Part shown: piece by piece, positions 9,205 to 17,863 of the stretch | Position numbering within the stretch: the stretch's first letter is position 1 | How the letters are laid out: each line of letters starts with the position of its first letter | From: an uncultured Draconibacterium sp. | GTDB lineage: Bacteria; Bacteroidota; Bacteroidia; Bacteroidales; Prolixibacteraceae | DNA: 43,574 nucleotides | Direction of reading: 5' to 3' | NCBI GenBank assembly: GCA_947492175.1 | Contig: CANLMQ010000044.1 | Location: 1-43,574 of the forward strand | Notes under the pieces: model-generated | Databases searched by the model: none | Told to the model about the DNA's origin: nothing | Seen by the model: only the letters and a program-made list of their open reading frames with translations | Program-made: the position numbers and the translations under genes

Positions 9205-10656
9205 TTACAATTCTTTTCGCAAACGTGCCACCGGAATTCCCAATTGTTCGCGGTATTTTGCAACAGTGCGTCGTGCAATGTTATATGATTTTTCTTTTAG
9301 AATCTGAGCCAGTTTTTCGTCGGTTAATGGCTTGTGTTTATCTTCATTACCAATACATTCCTGCAAAATCTTTTTAATCTCGCGTGTTGAAACTTCTTCT
9401 CCGTCATCCTTTTGCATTCCTTCCGAGAAGAAATATTTTAACGGATAAATTCCAAAATGCGTTTGAATGTATTTGCTGTTCGAAACCCTCGAAATAGTTG
9501 AGATGTCAAGATCCGTACGTTCGGCTATATCTTTCAGAATCATGGGGCGAAGCTTTGTTTCATCGCCCTCCTGAAAATATTCTTTCTGAAAACCTATAAT
9601 CTCCGACATAGTAAGTAACAAAGTGGTTTGCCTTTGCTGAATTGCATCAATAAACCATTTAGCCGAATCAATTTTTTGCTTTACAAAAAGCATGGCCTCC
9701 TTGTCGTTTTTCTGGGCTTTCTGATTTTTACTCAAATTCCGCAACATGTCCTGGTAAGTATCATTAATGATCAGGTTAGGCACATTCCGCTGGTTTAACG
9801 AAAGACTCAACTCTCCATCAATATTGTCCAAAATAAAATCGGGAACAATGTGCTGGTTTGACTTATTTAAAGGGTTGCTGTACGAACTCCCCGGCTTGGG
9901 ATTCAATTTTAACACCTGTTCAATCCCCTCTTTTAACTCTTCTTCCGAAAGATCGAGTTTCCCCCTTATTTTATCGTAATGCTTTTTTGTAAATTCGCTA
10001 AAAAAGTCTTTGACAATTGTTTTTGCCAAATCATATTTTCCACTTTCCTTTCGGTTTAACTGAAGCATAAGGCATTCGCGCAAATCGCGTGCACCGATAC
10101 CAGGCGGATCAAGTTCCTGAATGTCTATCAGAATCTTTTCAAGCTTTTCTTCCGGAACATCAAGATTCATGTTAAAAGCCAGATCATCGCTAATTGCCAT
10201 TAAATCTCGACGTAAATAACCATCATCATCAATATTACCGATTATATATTCAGCCAGCGCCTGCTCTTCCTCGGAAAGGCTTACCAATCCCAACTGTTCG
10301 TATAAAAATTCGTGAAATGTAGTTCCCACCGAAAACGGAACATCAATATATTTATCGTCTTTCGAATAGTTGTTGGTATTTAATTTATAGGTCGGAATTT
10401 CTTCATCCTCGTAATAATCATCCACCGAAAACTCCTCGTTATCACGATCCTGATTGTCTTCCCCGTCCTGATTCCCCACATCATCAATCTCAGCTGGATT
10501 ATCAGATTCCAATTCTAATACAGGATTTTCTTCGAGTTCCTTTTTTATGCGTTGCTCCAATTGCATAGTTGGGATTTCCAAAAGCTTAATCACCTGTATT
10601 TGTTGAGGCGACAGCTTCTGGAGCAGCTTCTGTTGTAATGTTAGTTTTTGCTCCAT
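9205..10656 (-). CDS. rpoN: RNA polymerase sigma-54 factor
   Basis: This 483-aa protein has all parts of sigma-54. The N-terminal Gln/Leu-rich activator region (1-50: LTLQQKLLQKLSPQQIQVIKLL) is followed by an acidic linker (about 50-100), a core-binding domain (about 110-300, LDPPGIGARDLRECL) and a DNA-binding domain (about 310-483) with an HTH (DIAERTDLDISTISRVSNSKY). The RpoN box ARRTVAKYRE is close to the C-terminus and reads the -24 element. It lies 62 bp downstream of asnS, with the PAP2 gene following at once, so the three likely form one transcript. Sigma-54 needs AAA+ activators, none of which is in the window. Confidence 0.98.
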   Translation of the reverse strand: MEQKLTLQQKLLQKLSPQQIQVIKLLEIPTMQLEQRIKKELEENPVLELESDNPAEIDDVGNQDGEDNQDRDNEEFSVDDYYEDEEIPTYKLNTNNYSKDDKYIDVPFSVGTTFHEFLYEQLGLVSLSEEEQALAEYIIGNIDDDGYLRRDLMAISDDLAFNMNLDVPEEKLEKILIDIQELDPPGIGARDLRECLMLQLNRKESGKYDLAKTIVKDFFSEFTKKHYDKIRGKLDLSEEELKEGIEQVLKLNPKPGSSYSNPLNKSNQHIVPDFILDNIDGELSLSLNQRNVPNLIINDTYQDMLRNLSKNQKAQKNDKEAMLFVKQKIDSAKWFIDAIQQRQTTLLLTMSEIIGFQKEYFQEGDETKLRPMILKDIAERTDLDISTISRVSNSKYIQTHFGIYPLKYFFSEGMQKDDGEEVSTREIKKILQECIGNEDKHKPLTDEKLAQILKEKSYNIARRTVAKYREQLGIPVARLRKEL

Positions 10657-10718
10657 ATCCCAATTGTAAACTCCGTAAATTTAATATTTTTTTTGGAGCT
10701 TGTTTCTAAAATTTATTT

Positions 10719-12155
10719 TTAGAATTCCGCATTTTTAGGAGTACGAGGGAAGGCAATTACATCGCGAATATTACCCATACCTGTTACAAATAAGATAAAA
10801 CGCTCGAAACCAAGACCAAAGCCGCTGTGTTCAACCGATCCGAAACGTCGTGTATCTAAATACCAGTCCATTTCTTCAGCCGGAATATCCATTTCGTTCA
10901 TTCGTGTCACCAGCTTTTCAAGGTTTTCTTCACGCTGCGAACCACCAATAATTTCGCCAATTCCCGGGAATAAAACATCCATTGCACCAACGGTTTTTCC
11001 GTCGTCGTTCTGCTTCATATAAAAAGCTTTAATATCTTTCGGATAATCAGTTAAAATTACCGGACATTTAAAGTGCTTTTCAACCAGGTAACGTTCGTGT
11101 TCGCTTTGCAGGTCGGTTCCCCAATCAACCGGAAACTGAAATTTCTTTTTCTTGTATGGCTTCGAGTTCTTCAGAATTTCGATTGCCTCGGTATATGTGA
11201 TTCGAATAAAGTCGTTATTTAAAACAAACTCCAGTTTCTCGATTAAATCCATCGAACGCTGGTCCTGTGGTTTGCTTTTTTCTTCTTGTTTTAAACGATC
11301 GGCCAGGAATTTCAGGTCTTCCATGCAGTTATCCAAAGCGTACTTAATACACGACTTCAGAAACTCTTCGGCCAAATCCATATTGTCTTTTAAATCGTAG
11401 AATGCCATTTCCGGCTCAATCATCCAAAACTCGGCAAGGTGACGGGTCGTATTTGAATTTTCGGCACGGAATGTTGGCCCGAAGGTGTAAATTTCACCCA
11501 GTGCCAAAGCTCCAAGTTCGCCCTCAAGCTGCCCCGAAACTGTTAAGTTGGTTGCTTTCCCGAAAAAATCCTGCGCAAAGTCTACCTGACCTTCTTCTGT
11601 TAATGGCGGATTTTTAGCATCTAAAGTTGAAACGCGAAACATTTGTCCGGCTCCTTCAGCATCGCTCGCCGTAATAATAGGCGTATGCAGGTAGTTAAAT
11701 CCTTTTTCGTTAAAATATTTATGAATGGCAAACGCCATGGCATGACGAATACGAAATACTGCACTAAATGTATTTGTACGAAAACGCAGGTGGGCATTCT
11801 CGCGCAAAAACTCTAACGAGTGTTTTTTAGGCTGAATTGGATATTTATCAGGATCGGCACCACCTAAAAGTACCAGTTCTTTTGCATTAAGCTCAATAGA
11901 TTGTCCTGAACCGGCCGATTCGACCAACTCGCCTTTTACTGAAATAGCGGCACCGGTATTAATATCACGCAAAAGTGCTTCGTCAAAACTTTCAACATCA
12001 ACAACTACTTGTAAATTATTTATTGTAGAACCATCATTTAAGGCAATAAAATTTACATTTTTACTTCCTCGTTTTGTTCGTACCCAACCTTTGGCAATTA
12101 CTTCGTTGCCTGCTTTTCCATCCTTTAGAATGTTTTTAATTTTCAAACGTGTCAT
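10719..12155 (-). CDS. asnS: Asparaginyl-tRNA synthetase
   Basis: This 478-aa class IIb synthetase charges tRNA-Asn. The N-terminal OB fold (about 15-100: GWVRTKRGSKNVNFIALNDGS) binds the anticodon. The catalytic domain has motif 2 (FGPTFRAENSNTTRHLAEFWMIEPEMAF) and motif 3 (GFGLGFERFILFVTGMGNIRDVIAFPRTP) at the C-terminus. AEFWMIEPE is typical of AsnRS rather than AspRS. The length is normal. It is first in the asnS-rpoN-PAP2 group. Confidence 0.98.
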   Translation of the reverse strand: MTRLKIKNILKDGKAGNEVIAKGWVRTKRGSKNVNFIALNDGSTINNLQVVVDVESFDEALLRDINTGAAISVKGELVESAGSGQSIELNAKELVLLGGADPDKYPIQPKKHSLEFLRENAHLRFRTNTFSAVFRIRHAMAFAIHKYFNEKGFNYLHTPIITASDAEGAGQMFRVSTLDAKNPPLTEEGQVDFAQDFFGKATNLTVSGQLEGELGALALGEIYTFGPTFRAENSNTTRHLAEFWMIEPEMAFYDLKDNMDLAEEFLKSCIKYALDNCMEDLKFLADRLKQEEKSKPQDQRSMDLIEKLEFVLNNDFIRITYTEAIEILKNSKPYKKKKFQFPVDWGTDLQSEHERYLVEKHFKCPVILTDYPKDIKAFYMKQNDDGKTVGAMDVLFPGIGEIIGGSQREENLEKLVTRMNEMDIPAEEMDWYLDTRRFGSVEHSGFGLGFERFILFVTGMGNIRDVIAFPRTPKNAEF

Positions 12156-12317
12156 GATGTTCTTTTTGATTCACTATTTTTTATCTCAGCCTACGGCTTT
12201 TTTCGCTACATAAATTTAAGAGGATACAAATTTATACTTTCTGTTCAATAAACAGTTGGTTGAGTATAAATTCGAAGTTTTTTTTAATGATTCAACAATA
12301 AAATGATAAAAGAACGT

Positions 12318-12350
12318 ACAAAAAAAGCTGCCTGATAATCAGACAGCTTT
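12318..12350 (-). terminator. Rho-independent terminator of the ECF/DUF2202 operon
   Basis: Read on the minus strand, AAAGCTG-T-CTGAT pairs with ATCAG-G-CAGCTTT, with a single internal mismatch and a very short loop, and is followed by a run of T. It begins 21 bp past the DUF2202 stop and lies well upstream of asnS, so it closes the DUF2202 transcript and separates it from asnS. Confidence 0.85.
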
Positions 12351-12370
12351 CCATTTCGGGTTAATTTACC

Positions 12371-13243
12371 CTATCCTCTTCCATTAGAATTTCCTTTGCC
12401 ATTTGTTCCCCGACTGCCATTTGGTGTTCCCGAGCTTGCTTGTGTGCCGTCGCAAACTCCGGTTCCATTTCCAGCGTTGGTATTGCCATTTTGTGTTCCG
12501 TCGCAGGTTCCTGTTCCCGCATTATTGTTGCCGTTTCGCTGGCCGTTCCCTTTGCTGCCGTTGCCGTTACCTCCGCCAGTATTTTCAGCAGCCAAAATTG
12601 CAACAAACACTTCTTCGCTAATATAAACCGGAGTGTAATCGGTTACTCCCAAACTTGCGAGCACTCTTATAAAAGCACGCATATGGTTTTGAGAGCCATT
12701 TAAAAGGTTTGTGTAAACACGTATTACATCAGCATTTGCTACCTCATCCAATAACTCCATCAGATCTGCAATATCCAGATCTTCAATTGTGGCACCCACT
12801 TTTAAGGCAGCTTCCAAACTCGCGTCTCCCTGACTAGTTAAGTCATTGTATAAAGTAGTAAAAGCCGGATCAGTGAATACTCCTGCATCTCCCAATTCGG
12901 GGTACAAAACTTCGTAACCTTCAAGCAGGCTTAACACTGCATTTACATGCGACTGTTCGCTACTTGCAATGTTTTGAAAAACAGGTTCGGCGTACTTTTC
13001 ATAAAGATACAGATAAACATCGCGTGCCAGCTTTTCTTCCTCCAGCATTTTTAAAAGTCCTGTTTTCTCTTCGTCGGACAATACTCCGTCGTAGGTACAC
13101 GAATCGCCCGCGGCAACTGCCCACTCTGCACTTTTATTGGCCAATGCCAACGATTCATCAATACTCTCTGTTTCTGAACAAGCGGCAAATAAAAGTGCCA
13201 AACCTGTTACTACTAAAACTGTTGTTAATTTTACTGTTTTCAT
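12371..13243 (-). CDS. DUF2202 ferritin-like lipoprotein with Gly/Asn-rich tail
   Basis: This 290-aa protein has a signal peptide with lipobox LFAAC (Cys about 21). Residues about 55-215 are a four-helix DUF2202 domain of the ferritin-like type. Likely metal ligands are in LEEEKLARDVYLYLYEKY (first helix), SSEQSHVNAV (ExxH) and GSQNHMRAF. From about residue 222 the protein becomes a Gly/Asn/Thr-rich tail with two near-copies of CDGTQ, a low-complexity region that may bind ions or cell-surface material. The exact function of DUF2202 is unknown; ferritin-like folds often bind two iron atoms. It is last in the ECF-sigma operon, 65 bp after the preceding gene, and is followed by a terminator. Confidence 0.85.
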   Translation of the reverse strand: MKTVKLTTVLVVTGLALLFAACSETESIDESLALANKSAEWAVAAGDSCTYDGVLSDEEKTGLLKMLEEEKLARDVYLYLYEKYAEPVFQNIASSEQSHVNAVLSLLEGYEVLYPELGDAGVFTDPAFTTLYNDLTSQGDASLEAALKVGATIEDLDIADLMELLDEVANADVIRVYTNLLNGSQNHMRAFIRVLASLGVTDYTPVYISEEVFVAILAAENTGGGNGNGSKGNGQRNGNNNAGTGTCDGTQNGNTNAGNGTGVCDGTQASSGTPNGSRGTNGKGNSNGRG

Positions 13244-13308
13244 CTTTTCTCAATTTTACTGGTTAAAATTCACTCTTTAATTATTTCTAGTCTATCTTCA
13301 TTCTAACT

Positions 13309-13914
13309 TCAATTTTGTTGCAAAGCACCGGAATCCTGGTATCTTGCTCTGCCATATCCACGACCGGAATTTGCATTTCGGCCTTTAAAATTGTTTCTGC
13401 AGTTATTCCAGTTTCCATTCCCCCGGCCTCGGAAGTTTGAGTTTCCATAACATCCACGGCCATTATTACCGCGTGCAAAGTTTCCTCTTCCGTTTCCTGC
13501 AAAATTTCGGTTTCCGCCCCGTCCATTGGCAAATTGTTGATTCCGCCCGTAGTTTCCGGCTGCATGTAACTGATCGTACTGTTTTTGCTGATCTTCAGTA
13601 AGCAATGCTTTTACTGAATTGCGGTGTGCTTCCACATTTTTAAGCATCGTAGTTCTGATTTCACTTTTTTCGATTGCATTTGTAGTTGAACGGCGCTTGG
13701 CACGCAACTCGTCCATTTGCAATTGATGCTGCTCTTCCATGTCTGCAATTTGCGTCTGCTGCTCTTCTGTTAATCCTGTAATCCAGTTTAAACAGTTTGC
13801 ATTTTTGTAATTCATGTTGTTTTCATCACTCAGTTCCTGTGCGAAAACAGTAGTGTTTGCTAAAATCAGGGCAAAGATCGCCCAGGCAATGTTTCGTAAC
13901 TTGCTAATTTTCAT
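13309..13914 (-). CDS. Spy/LTxxQ-like periplasmic protein with RGG-rich tail
   Basis: This 201-aa protein has a signal peptide (cut about 25, VFAQ/ELSD). Residues about 40-115 are helical with GLTEEQQTQIADMEEQHQLQMDELRAKR and ALLTEDQQKQYDQL, the paired LTxxQ motifs of the Spy/CpxP class of envelope chaperones or metal-responsive proteins. The last 80 residues are almost only Gly, Asn, Arg and aromatic residues (NGRGGNRNF, GRGNFARGNNGRG, FRGRGNGNW), with two Cys. An RGG-like tail is unusual for an exported protein. It lies 22 bp after the CnrX-like gene in the same operon. Confidence 0.75.
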   Translation of the reverse strand: MKISKLRNIAWAIFALILANTTVFAQELSDENNMNYKNANCLNWITGLTEEQQTQIADMEEQHQLQMDELRAKRRSTTNAIEKSEIRTTMLKNVEAHRNSVKALLTEDQQKQYDQLHAAGNYGRNQQFANGRGGNRNFAGNGRGNFARGNNGRGCYGNSNFRGRGNGNWNNCRNNFKGRNANSGRGYGRARYQDSGALQQN

Positions 13915-13936
13915 GATATTAATTTTAAAACGTTAT

Positions 13937-14467
13937 TTATTCAGGTCGCCGTCCCTTGCCTCTTCCTCCTCTTCGGGGCAACGAGACGTCCTCTTTTAAT
14001 TTCGACATTGTTAGAAAAATTTCATTCAGCTTTTTTTGCTGAACTTCATCGCACTCATCTTTCATATCCAGATAATACTGAATCGTTAGCTTTTTCAGGT
14101 CGGAATGCAGATTCCCGATGTTTTGTGAAATGGAATCAAGTTTAACCTGATCCGGACTTTGTTGTCCCATTTCTTCCACCATTTTAATCCGCAAATCTTC
14201 CAATTGATTCGAAATCCGGCGTGCACTCCGGTTGTAATCGCGGTTCAATTCCCTGAAAATATCCATTTGTCCTTCCTTCAGATTAAGCTGCTCCTTAAAA
14301 AACCGGGTGCGCTGTTCCGAAGGCATTTCCACTTGTTTTACCTGTTTTTCTGCAGCCTTTTTATCTTGCTGTTTATGGTACCAAAAAGAAATCCCCATCG
14401 ACAGGGTGGCTGCTGCCAGAATAACAATCACCCAGATTAATATGCGATATGTATTTTTTGTTACCAT
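13937..14467 (-). CDS. Membrane-anchored periplasmic heavy-metal sensor-like protein (CnrX/Spy type)
   Basis: This 176-aa protein has one N-terminal membrane segment (about 8-28) and a periplasmic helical hairpin. FFKEQLNLKEGQMDIFRELNRDYNRSARRISNQLEDLRIKM fits the CnrX/ZraP/Spy layout (LNLxxxQxxxFxxLxxxY). It ends in a basic Gly/Arg tail (RRGGRGKGRRPE). It starts only 3 bp after the anti-sigma stop. In the cnrYXH system a protein of this type senses metal and controls the anti-sigma factor; that job here is inferred from order and fold. The metal is not known. Confidence 0.75.
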   Translation of the reverse strand: MVTKNTYRILIWVIVILAAATLSMGISFWYHKQQDKKAAEKQVKQVEMPSEQRTRFFKEQLNLKEGQMDIFRELNRDYNRSARRISNQLEDLRIKMVEEMGQQSPDQVKLDSISQNIGNLHSDLKKLTIQYYLDMKDECDEVQQKKLNEIFLTMSKLKEDVSLPRRGGRGKGRRPE

Positions 14468-14470
14468 GTC

Positions 14471-14902
14471 TTATTCCATTAAAAATGCTTCAATTGGCTC
14501 TGCATCCATCCCGTTTAAATACGGAATTATTTGCTGTTCTTCCAATCCAGCTTTTACACTGGCCGATTGATAGGGCTGCCCCATTTTTATTCCGCCGTAA
14601 ACAGCTAACAATAAAAGTACTGAAAAAGCAACCGGTTGTAAAACCTTTGCCAAAACCGGGCGGGCAACCACTTGTTCTTCGGCTTGATTTTCGAGCCTGG
14701 CTTTTACACGTGTATAAAAGAACGGATTTTCTTCAACCACTTTATCAGTTTCTAAAATACTGAATGTCTTTTTCATTTCTTCAGCAAAAAGAGCACAGTC
14801 GGGACAATTATCAAGATGCTCCTGAACTGCTTTCATTTCCGAAACCGGAAGCTCTTTTTCAAGAAAGAAAATTAAGTTTGTATGTACTGCTTTACATTTC
14901 AT
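14471..14902 (-). CDS. Zinc-finger anti-sigma factor (zf-HC2)
   Basis: This 143-aa protein starts with KCKAVHTNLIFFLEKELP, followed by VQEHLDNCPDCALF. The HxxxCxxC set (about residues 29-36) is the zinc-binding anti-sigma domain motif that clamps an ECF sigma factor. A single membrane segment (about 80-98, AFSVLLLLAVYGGIKMG) places a short C-terminal part in the periplasm. It lies about 210 bp downstream of the ECF sigma gene, on the same strand, and next to two periplasmic sensor-like proteins. Confidence 0.85.
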   Translation of the reverse strand: MKCKAVHTNLIFFLEKELPVSEMKAVQEHLDNCPDCALFAEEMKKTFSILETDKVVEENPFFYTRVKARLENQAEEQVVARPVLAKVLQPVAFSVLLLLAVYGGIKMGQPYQSASVKAGLEEQQIIPYLNGMDAEPIEAFLME

Positions 14903-14991
14903 CTTTTCAGCATTTATAAGTGATTGAATAAACTTTCCCTATTTGTTTTATTATTTGTCTTTTTCACAACTGCTGCGTTGAAATCTCCTTA

Positions 14992-15007
14992 AATAGCTAT
15001 GGCTATT
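14992..15007. repeat. Short inverted repeat in the sigma/anti-sigma gap
   Basis: The 210-bp gap (14903-15112) has no gene. It holds AATAGC-TATG-GCTATT, a perfect 6-bp inverted repeat, inside a GC-richer patch (14971-15030) unlike the AT-rich flanks. It could be an RNA hairpin lowering anti-sigma expression or a small dispersed repeat. Confidence 0.4.
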
Positions 15008-15112
15008 CGCGTCAATTTCGCCTTGTATTTGTAAAAAATCCTTCATAATAAATTCCAATATTAAACTTTAATCAATCACTAATATGACACCTTCATTACT
15101 AAAAACTTGCGC

Positions 15113-15694
15113 TTACATGCACTTTTTTTTGTAACACTTGTATAATTTTTTTTGCAGGCCCTTTTTAGCGCGGAAAAGCAAAGACTCAACCGACGAAACC
15201 GAAAGCTCCATCACCTCTGCAATTTCCTGGTACGACAGTTCTTCGTATTTACTTAATGTAAACGCGACTTTTTGGTTTTTTGGCAAATCGTTAATTGCCT
15301 CATGCAAGATAAGGGCCCGCTGTTTATTTTCCAACTCAAACTCCGGCTGATCTGAATTGGAAGTCTGGAGCGACTGTAACTGTTTATTTTTACTGGCTAC
15401 CTCATCTTCAAACGAGTGAAACCACTTGTTCTTTTTATTGTTTCGGATGTGGTTTAACGAACGGTTTACAGCTATTCGATACAACCAGGTTGAAAGTTTT
15501 GAGTCTGCCCTGAATTTATCGACGTTTTTATATACCTCGATAAAAACATCCTGGGCAATATCTTCGGCATCTTCGCGGTTCTGTACCAATCCGTAACAAG
15601 TATTTACCACCAGTTTCCGGTAGGTATCAACGAGCTTTTTAAAAGCAAGCTCGTTGCCTTGTTTTAATAGTTCTATTACTTCAGGATCGAACAT
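15113..15694 (-). CDS. ECF RNA polymerase sigma factor (RpoE-like)
   Basis: This 193-aa protein is a complete ECF sigma factor. Region 2 (about 12-80) contains REDAEDIAQDVFIEVYKNVDKFR and STWLYRIAVNRSLNHIR, which bind core enzyme and the -10 element. Region 4 (about 125-185) contains LPKNQKVAFTLSKYEELSYQEIAEVMELSVSSVESLLFRAKKGLQKKL, the -35-reading HTH. It heads the operon with the zinc-finger anti-sigma factor, two Spy-like proteins and the DUF2202 protein, suggesting an envelope or metal stress regulon that includes its own operon. The Lys/Cys-rich end (CYKKKCM) is a small oddity. Confidence 0.95.
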   Translation of the reverse strand: MFDPEVIELLKQGNELAFKKLVDTYRKLVVNTCYGLVQNREDAEDIAQDVFIEVYKNVDKFRADSKLSTWLYRIAVNRSLNHIRNNKKNKWFHSFEDEVASKNKQLQSLQTSNSDQPEFELENKQRALILHEAINDLPKNQKVAFTLSKYEELSYQEIAEVMELSVSSVESLLFRAKKGLQKKLYKCYKKKCM

Positions 15695-15732
15695 ATACTA
15701 CGAAAGTTAGCACAGTTACCTTGTTTTATAAA

Positions 15733-16548
15733 TTAATCAACTAATAATTTGTAAATGTCGCGTGGAGAAAGATTGTTTTTATCGCCAATGGTGCGCAAGC
15801 TTTCGGTTGGTTCTGACTGTATATTATTCTCCTTTAAAATCGCCATTATTTCATCGACAGGCTTATCCAGCTCGCTTGCAAAATCCTCGATTGTTTTCCG
15901 GCCAATGCCCGCGCCCTGTTTTTCGTTGGCTGCCTTTTTTGAAATGATCTCGTAAATGGCGATAGGTGTTGTATTGTTGTTTTTGGCAATATCCTGTAAA
16001 GTCTGAATATTGGTATTTTCAAATTCAATCTTATGAATTTCCAGTTTACGGGTAATTACATCAACCGATGCTAAATTCAATTGCTCAGTAAGTTCGGCTA
16101 ATGTTAATTGTTCGGTATGCGGAACGGGAGCCCGTTCTTCGTTACTCTCCCACGAACCTTTTAAATGTTCGCTAAAATCCATTACCGATTTAAACGGGGG
16201 GATTGAAAAAACAGTTCCGATTAAAAATACCAAAACCAGCAAAGTTGAAAATAGAAATTCACGTTTTTTATTGAATCCGCTTCCGGTTTTTGATTTTACA
16301 TAAGAAACAAATGCTTTCCAGTTTACCGATAATAAATGAAAAACAGAAAGCACTATAAAACCTATTGAAAAAATAGTATGAATAGCTTCCCACTGCCCTT
16401 TTGAAAATCCCCACAATGTCCAGCTCACCCAGTGAGCATAACGCCCGGGAGGTGCCACATACAACATAATTCCCGAAACTAAAAGTAATAGCATTGTATA
16501 AGTTAACCCAAAACTTATAAATGCACGCCAGCTAAATTTGTTCTTCAT
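15733..16548 (-). CDS. DUF4405 membrane protein with repeated helical C-terminal tail
   Basis: This 271-aa protein has three to four membrane segments in residues 8-125, with His residues in GRYAHWVSWTLWG, WEAIHTIFS and LSVFHLLSVNW placed as in small cytochrome-b-like DUF4405 proteins, where they may bind haem. The soluble C-terminal half has degenerate repeats of about 18-20 residues: TLAELTEQLNLASVDVI, TLQDIAKNNNTTPIAIYEII, TIEDFASELDKPVDEIMAIL and SLRTIGDKNNLSPRDIYKLL. The last three look like small helix-turn-helix units. The gene ends 38 bp before the ECF sigma start on the same strand. Electron transfer is a guess. Confidence 0.75.
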   Translation of the reverse strand: MKNKFSWRAFISFGLTYTMLLLLVSGIMLYVAPPGRYAHWVSWTLWGFSKGQWEAIHTIFSIGFIVLSVFHLLSVNWKAFVSYVKSKTGSGFNKKREFLFSTLLVLVFLIGTVFSIPPFKSVMDFSEHLKGSWESNEERAPVPHTEQLTLAELTEQLNLASVDVITRKLEIHKIEFENTNIQTLQDIAKNNNTTPIAIYEIISKKAANEKQGAGIGRKTIEDFASELDKPVDEIMAILKENNIQSEPTESLRTIGDKNNLSPRDIYKLLVD

Positions 16549-16717
16549 CCTTCTAAAAATTGTCTGTTAATTACGGTAACTCATGTAACTTGCATAGGTT
16601 TTAATCATCATTTTTTGAGTAAAACTTTGTATGCTTATTCCATTATCAACGTAAATTATTGTTTCTTTTTTACATTAAGACACGAGGATAAAAAAAAACT
16701 TGCGTTCAAAAAAATAA

Positions 16718-17593
16718 TTATTTGCCTTTTTGATCGTGGTAGGGCGACTGGAGCTTTCTCCCCCGGTACTGAAACCGTTTCGACATAATATTCAGAATTT
16801 CGTTAGCTGTACTTTCAATGGGTTTATTTGAAACATTTATTACCGTAAAACCGCCCTTATCGAAAACAAAAATAGCCTTTCTGATTTCCTCACGCACAGC
16901 ACGCTGATCGATGTACGACTCACTTTTATGGTTGTTCCAGCTTTGTAAGCGTTTCATCCGGTGTGCAATTAACTGGCTCGCTTCAATGTGTAACCCAAAT
17001 ACCCGGTTCGGATCGATTTCGAAAAGCTCGTCGGGTGGCATTACGCCGGGAACCAAAGGAACGTTTGCAACCTTCCAGCCATACATAGCCAGGTAAACGC
17101 TAAGCGGAGTTTTACCTGCACGCGACACACCGGTTAATATAATCTCTGCCTCGCGCAAACGTTGCGGGCTCATGCCATCATCTTGTGAAAGCGTAAACTC
17201 GATAGAATCGATACGGTCGAAATACTGGTGATTCAACTCCCGGTAAAGCCCCGGATGTTTCAGGGGTTCCACCTTTAAAGTGTCATCAAGGTAATCAGCC
17301 AGCTGGCCCATTAAGTCAACAACCGGAACTCCGAATTCTTCGCAAACTTCATTCATCTTTTTGCGAAGATCAGGATTTACCATGGTATGCGCAATCAGCC
17401 CTCCATCTGTTTTGGCTTTCATGATGGTATCAAAAACCATGTCCTCATCCGAAACATGCGGAACAATAATTACAGGCACATCGTTTTCGGGATATTGAAT
17501 TAAAATAGATTGTACAAGGTTATTACCGGCAATACCTCGTCCCCCTGAAACTACATATATTGGCGATTGCCCCGATTGTTTACTTATATTCAT
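16718..17593 (-). CDS. ppsR: Pyruvate,phosphate dikinase / PEP synthase regulatory protein (kinase-pyrophosphorylase)
   Basis: This 291-aa protein belongs to the DUF299 (Kinase-PPPase) family, which inactivates PPDK or PEP synthase by ADP-dependent phosphorylation and reactivates it by phosphate-dependent removal. It shows the N-terminal IYVVSGGRGIAGN, the P-loop-like ILTGVSRAGKTPLSVYLA (about 150) and the family block NVPLVPGVMPPDELFEIDPNRVFGLHI. The length is near the usual 270-300 aa. It stands alone, with a 168-bp gap after and about 300 bp before it. The target enzyme gene is not in the window. Confidence 0.9.
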   Translation of the reverse strand: MNISKQSGQSPIYVVSGGRGIAGNNLVQSILIQYPENDVPVIIVPHVSDEDMVFDTIMKAKTDGGLIAHTMVNPDLRKKMNEVCEEFGVPVVDLMGQLADYLDDTLKVEPLKHPGLYRELNHQYFDRIDSIEFTLSQDDGMSPQRLREAEIILTGVSRAGKTPLSVYLAMYGWKVANVPLVPGVMPPDELFEIDPNRVFGLHIEASQLIAHRMKRLQSWNNHKSESYIDQRAVREEIRKAIFVFDKGGFTVINVSNKPIESTANEILNIMSKRFQYRGRKLQSPYHDQKGK

Positions 17594-17727
17594 ACGATTA
17601 AAATAGTTTATTTATAAAGCATCATATGTAACCCGCACTTTAATCATTTCCTTTTGTGTTTAGACTAAACATGCTTGTTCCTTCACTATTAAAACACCAA
17701 TTAGCGGCTGTCGGTTTAAGCTGCTGT

Positions 17728-17817
17728 TCATTTTAACTCTTCTTCCTGTTCTGTGCGTAAAATCTCAATTGCCAAACACCCGGAGCCGTACATTTGCAAC
17801 TGCCAGGGTTTAGGCAT
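17728..17817 (-). CDS. Possible 29-aa small protein
   Basis: In the 306-bp gap between the PPDK regulator and the DUF2147 gene, the minus strand has an ATG-TGA frame that reads MPKPWQLQMYGSGCLAIEIL and ends in an acidic helix (EQEEELK). The residue mix is protein-like, and the frame stays open upstream into AT-rich DNA, so it could also be the end of a decayed gene. No family is recognised. Confidence 0.2.
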   Translation of the reverse strand: MPKPWQLQMYGSGCLAIEILRTEQEEELK

Positions 17818-17863
17818 TAAAAAACAGATCGTTTTAACAAAATGAACATCAATTATAATTATA

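Noticed and set aside
9204..9278. Longer N-terminus for the PAP2-like protein
   Set aside because: It would lie inside the rpoN coding region; the ATG at 9203 starts one base after the rpoN stop and fits a membrane protein start.
12361..12703. Several open frames on both strands over the DUF2202 tail
   Set aside because: The Gly/Asn/Thr codons of the tail leave other frames open by chance; these frames have no start context, family or sensible composition.
13287..13565. 92-codon minus-strand frame over the RGG-rich tail
   Set aside because: It is a shifted reading of the Spy-like gene's repetitive tail, which runs through in its own frame to a normal stop.
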